Source: DASVTR01 sp033855775 (GTDB lineage: Bacteria > Acidobacteriota > Blastocatellia > Pyrinomonadales > Pyrinomonadaceae). Taken from it: a DNA stretch of 18,962 bases. Position numbers and translations under genes: made by a program. Shown in pieces: positions 13,905 through 18,962 of this stretch; within the stretch, counting starts at the first letter, position 1; each line of letters opens with the position of its first letter. Under the pieces are notes generated by a model. The model ran no database searches, was not told the DNA's origin, and saw only the letters and a list, made by a program, of their open reading frames with translations. The DNA is taken from the NCBI GenBank assembly GCA_033855775.1, contig JAWVFT010000111.1, positions 1 through 18,962 on the forward strand, given 5' to 3'.

Positions 13905-13942
13905 GCCAGCCAGCGATGAATCCGCTTATCGTTTCGGCTGGC
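13905..13942 (+). terminator. Hairpin after the protease gene
   Basis: GCCAGCC (13905-13911) pairs with GGCTGGC (13936-13942), and an inner AGCGAT/ATCGTT stem extends it around a 10-nt loop. It starts 17 bp after the stop. Only a short T4 follows at 13957, so this may be a weak terminator. Confidence 0.4.
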
Positions 13943-14088
13943 GCGCGCCGGTCGGCTTTTGACAGAGCAGTTCAAATCAGGATAACCTTGCGCCTTTTGC
14001 GGGCAACAAGCCGAATCGTCTTGACCACGCAGGGAGCATGAACGGCGAGCGGGCCGGGCAATATTTTTGAGGGAGCAGCGATAGTATT

Positions 14089-15801
14089 TTGTCAGCTTCG
14101 GCAGAAAGCGTTGAGGCGGCGGCGCATCCGACGGAACGCCAGATTGAGCAGCCAAGAACGCGCTCAATGAGCCGCACGCTCGTTGTCGCGGGCCTTGCTT
14201 TGGTGCTGCTCGTCGGCTTCGGCCTGCGCGTCGCGCAACTCGGCGCAGAGGGCTTGAGCGAAGACGAGTTGAACAAGCTGCAAGCCGTCGAGGATTATCG
14301 CGCGCACGGCTTGACGGCAGCCAACGGCGAGCATCCGATGTTGATGAAAGCCTTGCTGACGGCGAGCGTTGTCGCCGCCGAGCAATGGAACCAGACCTCG
14401 CTGGTTGCCAATAATCCTTCGCTTCATGTCTCGACCGAAGCCGCGCTCAGGTTTCCCGCCGCGCTGTTTGGCGCCTTTATCTCGCTGCTCATCTATCTGC
14501 TCGCAACGGAAATCTTCGGCGTTGAAGTCGGGCTCATCGCGGCGGCTCTCTGGGCCCTCGACCCAAGCGGCATCGGCTTTAACCGGATTGCCAAAGAGGA
14601 CACGTTCTTCGCCTTCTTTTTCCTGCTCGCCAACTATTTCTGGCTCCGCAGCCAGCGCGTCGCGGAGAGCGGCAGCGGGCGTCCTGAGCCTTACTACTGG
14701 GCGACGGCTGCGTCCTTCGGGGCGATGCTCGCTTCCAAATACCTGCCACACTTCTTCGGCATCAGCGTCAGTTACTACTGGATTTTTCAGGGCATCAAGT
14801 CAACGCGCTGGCGTCTCGGCAAAGGGCGTTGGCTGATGTTCTTCGCCGTCATGGGCGCGGCGTTTTTGATTTGCAACCCGACTATCCTGCTGCCGCAAAC
14901 ATGGCATGAGATGCGCGTCTTCGCGGGCGAGAAACGTATCGGCCACGACGCCTACGAGTTTATGGGCGCGCTTTATCGCAATCAGGTGACGCTCTGGCTC
15001 AAGGGCAGCCCATGGTATTTCTACTATGTCTTCATGGCCTTCAAGATGGCGGTTCCGGTCGTGTTGTCGTTTCTGGTCGGGCTGCCGCTCCTGTTCCGCA
15101 AGCGTCTGGGCGACGGGCGGTTTCTGATTCTCTTCTGGATGCTCTTCTGGTTTATGCCGTTCACGGTGATGGGCGGAAAGTTCACGCGTTACTTTACGAT
15201 GGCCTTGCCCGTGGTGTTGATAACGGCGGCGGTCGGCATAAGCTTCATGGGTCAATTGTTGGCGCGAGCCGTGGCGCGTTTTTCCGACAGCGAGGCTTTG
15301 AAGAATTACGCGCGGGCTGCGCTCGCGCTGCTCGTGCTGGCCTTTCCGGCTTATGCGTCAATCAGCGTCGCGCCGCATTACAGGCTCTACACGAACGCGC
15401 TCGGCGGCGGTTGGGAGCGCGCCGGAAGCTATTTTCCGCACGACGAATTTTATGATTCGAGCATCCGCGACGGCGTTCGAGAAATCGTTGCGCTGGCTCC
15501 GAGCGGCGCGCGGGTCGCGTCTGAAACGCCGGGACTCATAGCGCACTACGCGCGACTGGCGGGGCGCGAAGATTTGCAAACGCTTTCGCTGTCGGACAAA
15601 AAATCTATGGCCGAGATACGCGAGGGCGATTACGTTATCATCGCGCGCGGGCGTCGTTACTTCAGCAATGATGCTATTGTCTCACAGTTGGAGACGACGG
15701 CGACGCCTGTCCTGAGTGTTTCGCTAGGGAGGATTCCGGCGCTTAGTGTCTACGTCCTGGACGCGAGCCAGCTTGCCGCCATCGCTCCGCTCATCAAGTG
15801 A
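14089..15801 (+). CDS. GT39-family (PMT/ArnT-like) membrane glycosyltransferase
   Basis: A 570-aa polytopic membrane protein of the dolichyl-/polyprenyl-phosphate-sugar glycosyltransferase superfamily (GT39/PMT_2). A first transmembrane helix (about 29-50) is followed by the acidic loop motif GLSEDE (Asp59, Glu60), the usual catalytic position. Then come GEHPMLMKAL, RFPAALFGAFISLLIYLLAT, a second loop NRIAKED (165-171), and repeated hydrophobic helices to about 420. The C-terminal periplasmic domain is about 140 residues. Such enzymes transfer sugars from lipid carriers to protein or lipid A on the outer face; donor and acceptor are unknown here. The start is TTG 14089 (GGGAG 13 bases upstream) or ATG 14167, which would drop a polar 26-residue leader. 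No linked glycan genes are present. Confidence 0.85.
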   Translation: MSASAESVEAAAHPTERQIEQPRTRSMSRTLVVAGLALVLLVGFGLRVAQLGAEGLSEDELNKLQAVEDYRAHGLTAANGEHPMLMKALLTASVVAAEQWNQTSLVANNPSLHVSTEAALRFPAALFGAFISLLIYLLATEIFGVEVGLIAAALWALDPSGIGFNRIAKEDTFFAFFFLLANYFWLRSQRVAESGSGRPEPYYWATAASFGAMLASKYLPHFFGISVSYYWIFQGIKSTRWRLGKGRWLMFFAVMGAAFLICNPTILLPQTWHEMRVFAGEKRIGHDAYEFMGALYRNQVTLWLKGSPWYFYYVFMAFKMAVPVVLSFLVGLPLLFRKRLGDGRFLILFWMLFWFMPFTVMGGKFTRYFTMALPVVLITAAVGISFMGQLLARAVARFSDSEALKNYARAALALLVLAFPAYASISVAPHYRLYTNALGGGWERAGSYFPHDEFYDSSIRDGVREIVALAPSGARVASETPGLIAHYARLAGREDLQTLSLSDKKSMAEIREGDYVIIARGRRYFSNDAIVSQLETTATPVLSVSLGRIPALSVYVLDASQLAAIAPLIK

Positions 15802-15847
15802 AGATAGGCGGCAACGAAGAGGCGGCGCGCAGACATCAGAGCGTAAT

Positions 15848-15871
15848 TATGACAGTTGTGGAAGTGTCATA
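15848..15871. promoter_or_regulatory. TATGACA-N10-TGTCATA dyad
   Basis: Perfect 7-bp inverted arms separated by 10 bp, 47 bp after the glycosyltransferase stop. The geometry would suit a dimeric regulator (half-sites 17 bp apart centre to centre); there is no recognised consensus. Confidence 0.3.
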
Positions 15872-15980
15872 GATTTGCGCGTCGTCGCGCGCGTTCAACG
15901 GCTAGAGTTATCTTGAAAGCTTCTGCGCCGCCCGTCTACTTTCAGCCAGGACGGCACAGGGCTTGCCAGAAGCAAGGGCG

Positions 15981-16009
15981 TTAACGGCGTAGTTTCTTGA
16001 AACGTCTAA
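15981..16009 (+). promoter_or_regulatory. sigma-E-like promoter match upstream of the 683-aa protein
   Basis: TTAACGG (15981-15987), 16 bp, then GTCTAA (16004-16009). This has the same AAC core, spacing and -10 hexamer as the promoter in front of the ECF sigma factor, but lacks the GG of the -35. The predicted leader is about 95 nt. Confidence 0.35.
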
Positions 16010-16109
16010 CAGAAAGCTGCGTTTCGCGGGCAGGCGCGCGCAGTTTTTTCGCCACACATGACGCAGATATTTGCCGGAGGGGGAAATCGTTAGAGGTTAA
16101 TCGAACAAG

Positions 16110-18161
16110 ATGAGCAGGGTTCCCCTTTTATCAATTGCGCGCCGGACGATTTTAGCCGTTTTCGTTTTCTGCTTCGCGCTCTCGCCAATTGTCCGCCTGA
16201 AGGCGCAGGCGCAACAGCCAATCGCGCCCCTTGAAGCTCAGACCGAAAGACACGCGCTGAAAGACTCTTCCGGCTTTCGCTTAGAGCGCACGACCGTGGC
16301 CGGAGGAGCCGAGTTGTTGACCATCTTCGGACGGCTCGACGGCCTCGCCCGCGAAGGCGCGACGACGAAGGCGGAAGTCCCGCTGGTCAGCGTCCTGCGC
16401 GACACGATGGGCGACGACAATCCTGAGAACGACCGTCTTCGCTATCTCTGGATGCTGACCTACGCCAGCCCTTCTTTCAGCCAGCGCGCCGCCGCCTTCG
16501 TTCCCTTCTTCTTCAATCGCGCGGGCAACAAAGAGCGCGCCGTCGGGCAGACGCCGCCGCCGGTCATCGACCTGTCCGCGACCGACAAAGAGGTCTGGAA
16601 AAAAGTTTTCTGGACGGCCCTGCAAAGCATCCTGCTCGATTCCTACGGCTTGCCCCTGAAGCTGGCGACGCGCAACTATCGTCGCAACATGGGCGACTAT
16701 CGCCAGACGCACATCGCGCAAGCCCTCGCTATTCTCTCGCTCTACGAAGAGGAAAACGGCGCGACGCCGCTTTTCAACTCCACCGAGATGCACGACATAC
16801 AGGCGCGCTTGATGTTGACGGAGAAGACGCTCGGCGGCATCGTTGACGACATTAACTTGCAGCGCGTTTATGAAAAGCAGACGACGCTGACGCGCGACGT
16901 GCGCGGCCATAACTGGGAGTTGCTGCGCCAGCGCGCAGAGGCCGAGTCGCTCTACTTCGAGCCGCTCCAACTGCCCGACGGCAGCGCCACGCACGCCCTT
17001 CTCTGGGTCGCGCGTCCAGACCTTGTGACGAATCGTGAGCGCGCCTTCAACTCGCGTTTTCTGAACATCGCTAATCCATGGCGCGACGACCGCCTGCGCT
17101 ACTGGGAAGGCTACACGGAGACGCGCTACTTCGACGCGGAGCATCGCCCCGTTGACGCCGCCGCGCCCGGCGCGCGTCCAGTGCAGATGATACCGCTGGC
17201 TCTCTACGGTCTGGATTATCCCAAGATTCCGATGCTGCTCGTTGACTTTCGTGACGGGAGAAATCCGAAGCGGCGCGAGATGTCGCGGCGCATTCTCGAA
17301 GACGTGGCGCGCAACGTGCTCTCGCTCTCCAAGTTCGGCGACATCCCTTATTTTCTGGGGCGCACCATTTACGATTACGTCACGGGCCGTCGCGGCATAG
17401 ACATCAACCAGCAGTCGCGCATGCGAACTTACTCGCAGTTGAAACTGCTGCTCTCCCTGAGCGCTTCGCTCGACCCGCAGTTGCGCGACGAAATCAGCCG
17501 GCGGCTCGAACGTGTCTCGCTCAACCCCTTGGAAAACGACTTGGACGCGGAAGCCCAACTGGCGCGCGACCAGTACGCGGCCCTCATCGCTTATGCCCAA
17601 AAATCAGACGGGCTGCCCGCGCGTCTTGACCGCGACCGTCGCGCAGAGATGGTCAAGCTCAAACACGGGCGCGTCGAGCAGACTCTCTTTCATCTCGGCA
17701 ATCTGCTGAGCTTCGGGCTCTACACGCACCGCGAGCAGAACACGCCGCAGATGCAGGAGCGGCTCGACACCGCGCGTCGCCTCTCCTACCACGAGCGTTT
17801 CCTGCGCGAGGTGGCGAAGTCCAGCCCGCAGATTGAAGTCGTCTGGAACATGGAAGACGTGCGCCGCTCGCTGCAATTCATTGTTGACCACGGCGAGCAG
17901 GCGAGCGGCAAGGCGGCCACCGCAGCCGCACGCATCTTCGCCCGCGCGCAGGACGAAGAGACGCTCAGGCTCTCTTTAAACTGCCTCTATCGCATCAACA
18001 ATGAGACGGCCAAAAAGGAACTCCTGCGGATTTATCGTGACGCTAATCTGGATGCGCGCTGGCGCGCTCTCAGCGCCGAATACCTGCGCCTCGCCGTCAA
18101 GCAGGAGCAACGCATCGCGCCCGCTGACGCGAAAGTGATTCTGAGTGTAATCGGACAATGA
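16110..18161 (+). CDS. Secreted alpha-helical protein of unknown function
   Basis: I do not recognise a named family in this 683-aa protein. A signal peptide is clear (residues 1 to about 35: basic start, LAVFVFCFALSPIV core, then a KAQAQ region), so it is probably periplasmic or surface-located. The mature part is mostly alpha-helical and rich in Arg, Asp and Glu. The last 100 residues look like HEAT-type repeats (AATAAARIFARAQDEETLRL and KKELLRIYRDANLDARWRAL). There are few cysteines and no evident catalytic motif. Its stop overlaps the ATG of the next gene as ATGA, so it is almost certainly co-expressed with the alkaline-phosphatase-superfamily protein and may be its partner or chaperone; that role is inference. 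A possible sigma-E-like promoter lies upstream. Confidence 0.85.
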   Translation: MSRVPLLSIARRTILAVFVFCFALSPIVRLKAQAQQPIAPLEAQTERHALKDSSGFRLERTTVAGGAELLTIFGRLDGLAREGATTKAEVPLVSVLRDTMGDDNPENDRLRYLWMLTYASPSFSQRAAAFVPFFFNRAGNKERAVGQTPPPVIDLSATDKEVWKKVFWTALQSILLDSYGLPLKLATRNYRRNMGDYRQTHIAQALAILSLYEEENGATPLFNSTEMHDIQARLMLTEKTLGGIVDDINLQRVYEKQTTLTRDVRGHNWELLRQRAEAESLYFEPLQLPDGSATHALLWVARPDLVTNRERAFNSRFLNIANPWRDDRLRYWEGYTETRYFDAEHRPVDAAAPGARPVQMIPLALYGLDYPKIPMLLVDFRDGRNPKRREMSRRILEDVARNVLSLSKFGDIPYFLGRTIYDYVTGRRGIDINQQSRMRTYSQLKLLLSLSASLDPQLRDEISRRLERVSLNPLENDLDAEAQLARDQYAALIAYAQKSDGLPARLDRDRRAEMVKLKHGRVEQTLFHLGNLLSFGLYTHREQNTPQMQERLDTARRLSYHERFLREVAKSSPQIEVVWNMEDVRRSLQFIVDHGEQASGKAATAAARIFARAQDEETLRLSLNCLYRINNETAKKELLRIYRDANLDARWRALSAEYLRLAVKQEQRIAPADAKVILSVIGQ

Positions 18162-18962
18162 GGGACACTAGACACGCGTTGAGACGCGGAGATGCGTCGC
18201 TCATTCTCTCGACGCTTACGCTGCTCTTTCTGCTGATGCTGCCGTTCGCGGCGCAGGCCGAGACGCGGCGCGTCGTCGTCATCAAGGTTGACGGCTTGCC
18301 GAATGACCTGATTGACCGCTACGAGCGCGAGCGCAATCCGCGCACGGGCAAAAGCATGTTGCCGTGGTTCGAGCACGTCTTTTATGAACGCGGCGCGCGG
18401 CTCAGCAATTTTTACGTGCGCGGCATGAGCCTCTCCGGCCCTTCATGGTCGCTGCTCGACACGGGCCAGCATTTGCAGGTGAAAGGCAACGTCGAGTTTG
18501 ACCGCTACACGCTGCACTCCTACGACTATCTGAATTTCATCCCGCTCTACATAGAGAACATCGCGCAGCGGCGCGTTGACATGCCGGGCGTCGAAGTGTT
18601 GGACGAGTTGGGGCTGCCGCTCTTGATGGACGCCTTTCCGCGTGGCGAACGCTACATCAGCTTTCAGTTGTACCAGCGCGGCGTGCGCTGGATGACGCTC
18701 GGCCTCGGCCTTCGCAATCGCTTCACGACGCGCAGCCCGCGCGAACTGGTTGACGAATGGACGATGGGCTTCGAGGGCCGCAGCATCGTCATGGAACAAC
18801 TCGAACGCGAGTTGATGGAAAAGCTCAACGACCCGAAGATTCGTTATCTCGATTTCTACAGCACAGAGTTTGACCATGCGGCGCATCACAACAACGACGA
18901 CCAGACGCACCTGCTCGCCCTGCAAGAGTTGGACGCCGTGGTCGGGCGCGTCTGGACGGCCA
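18158..18962 (+). CDS. Secreted alkaline-phosphatase-superfamily protein (partial, 3' end outside window)
   Basis: An open frame of 268 codons running off the window, starting at an ATG that overlaps the previous stop (ATGA). A signal peptide (about 1-34, cleaved near AQA|E) is followed by the first metal-site strand VVVIKVDGLPND (Asp45). Next is SLSGPSWSLLDTG, the region that carries the nucleophilic Ser or Thr in type I phosphodiesterases, then FYSTEFDHAAHH (Asp239, His240, His243), a second metal-binding motif, and LQELDAVVGRVW, as in nucleotide pyrophosphatase/phosphodiesterase relatives. It probably hydrolyses phosphate mono- or diesters outside the cytoplasm; the substrate is unknown. 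The usual HG pair after the TG is not present (TGQHLQVKGN), so activity may differ from the standard enzymes. Confidence 0.85.
   Translation, partial: MRDTRHALRRGDASLILSTLTLLFLLMLPFAAQAETRRVVVIKVDGLPNDLIDRYERERNPRTGKSMLPWFEHVFYERGARLSNFYVRGMSLSGPSWSLLDTGQHLQVKGNVEFDRYTLHSYDYLNFIPLYIENIAQRRVDMPGVEVLDELGLPLLMDAFPRGERYISFQLYQRGVRWMTLGLGLRNRFTTRSPRELVDEWTMGFEGRSIVMEQLERELMEKLNDPKIRYLDFYSTEFDHAAHHNNDDQTHLLALQELDAVVGRVWTA

Larger units (their letters stand above)
15802..16109. other. Intergenic region before the secreted-protein operon
   Basis: No gene seen in these 308 bp. They contain a dyad at 15848-15871 and a sigma-E-like promoter match at 15981-16009; the rest shows no RNA-gene signature or oligomer repeat. 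Confidence 0.6.

Noticed and set aside
16281..17600. 439-codon open frame antisense to the 683-aa protein gene
   Set aside because: The opposite strand has a signal peptide, an ATGA link to the next gene and natural composition. The antisense product is Arg/Val-rich with no domain, a common by-product of GC-rich codon use.

Overview
This is an ordinary-looking chromosomal window from a moderately GC-rich bacterium. It carries no transposase, phage, CRISPR or RNA gene that I can see. The combination of a split glycine decarboxylase (gcvPA + gcvPB), an ECF sigma factor with a zinc-finger anti-sigma factor, many TTG/GTG starts, a SYLF lipoprotein-like protein, an FHA-like trypsin fusion and intergenic short-oligomer repeats suggests Acidobacteriota (Blastocatellia/Pyrinomonadaceae-like). 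That placement is inference from gene content, not a database result.

Layout. (1) 85-3629, minus strand: a YfgM-like membrane-anchored TPR protein (2820-3629) followed, after a likely terminator, by a coupled pair: a DUF457/YdjM-type membrane metal-dependent hydrolase (1518-2687) and a membrane TPR protein (85-1521). (2) 3858-6014, plus strand: an ECF sigma factor with a sigma-E-like promoter in front of it, and its probable membrane-bound anti-sigma factor. The two are separated by about 410 bp that hold a heptad-repeat hairpin and a 260-bp element with 25-bp terminal inverted repeats. (3) 6166-10727, plus strand: gcvT-gcvH-gcvPA-gcvPB, encoding the T, H and P proteins of the glycine cleavage system; the L protein gene is not in the window. 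(4) 10748-12007, minus strand: a [2Fe-2S] thioredoxin-like ferredoxin and a secreted SYLF-domain protein. (5) 12248-15801, plus strand: a transmembrane FHA-like/trypsin-like protease and a GT39-type membrane glycosyltransferase. (6) 16110 to the end, plus strand: a secreted 683-aa protein of unknown function, translationally coupled (ATGA) to a secreted alkaline-phosphatase-superfamily protein that runs off the window.

The most unusual content lies between the genes. Three places (11-76, 4722-4778, 7281-7355) hold tandem 7-bp units arranged as inverted arms of 21-31 bp around a 13-15 nt loop. Each place uses a different heptamer sequence but the same architecture. In two of them the repeat itself supplies the stop codon of the upstream gene. 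A different, roughly 8-bp array sits before gcvPB, a REP-like palindrome lies inside the signal-peptide coding region of the SYLF gene, and a MITE-like element splits the sigma/anti-sigma pair. Two sigma-E-like promoter matches with identical geometry (AAC-N18-GTCTAA), one before the sigma gene and one before the 683-aa secreted protein, suggest autoregulation and a possible regulon member.
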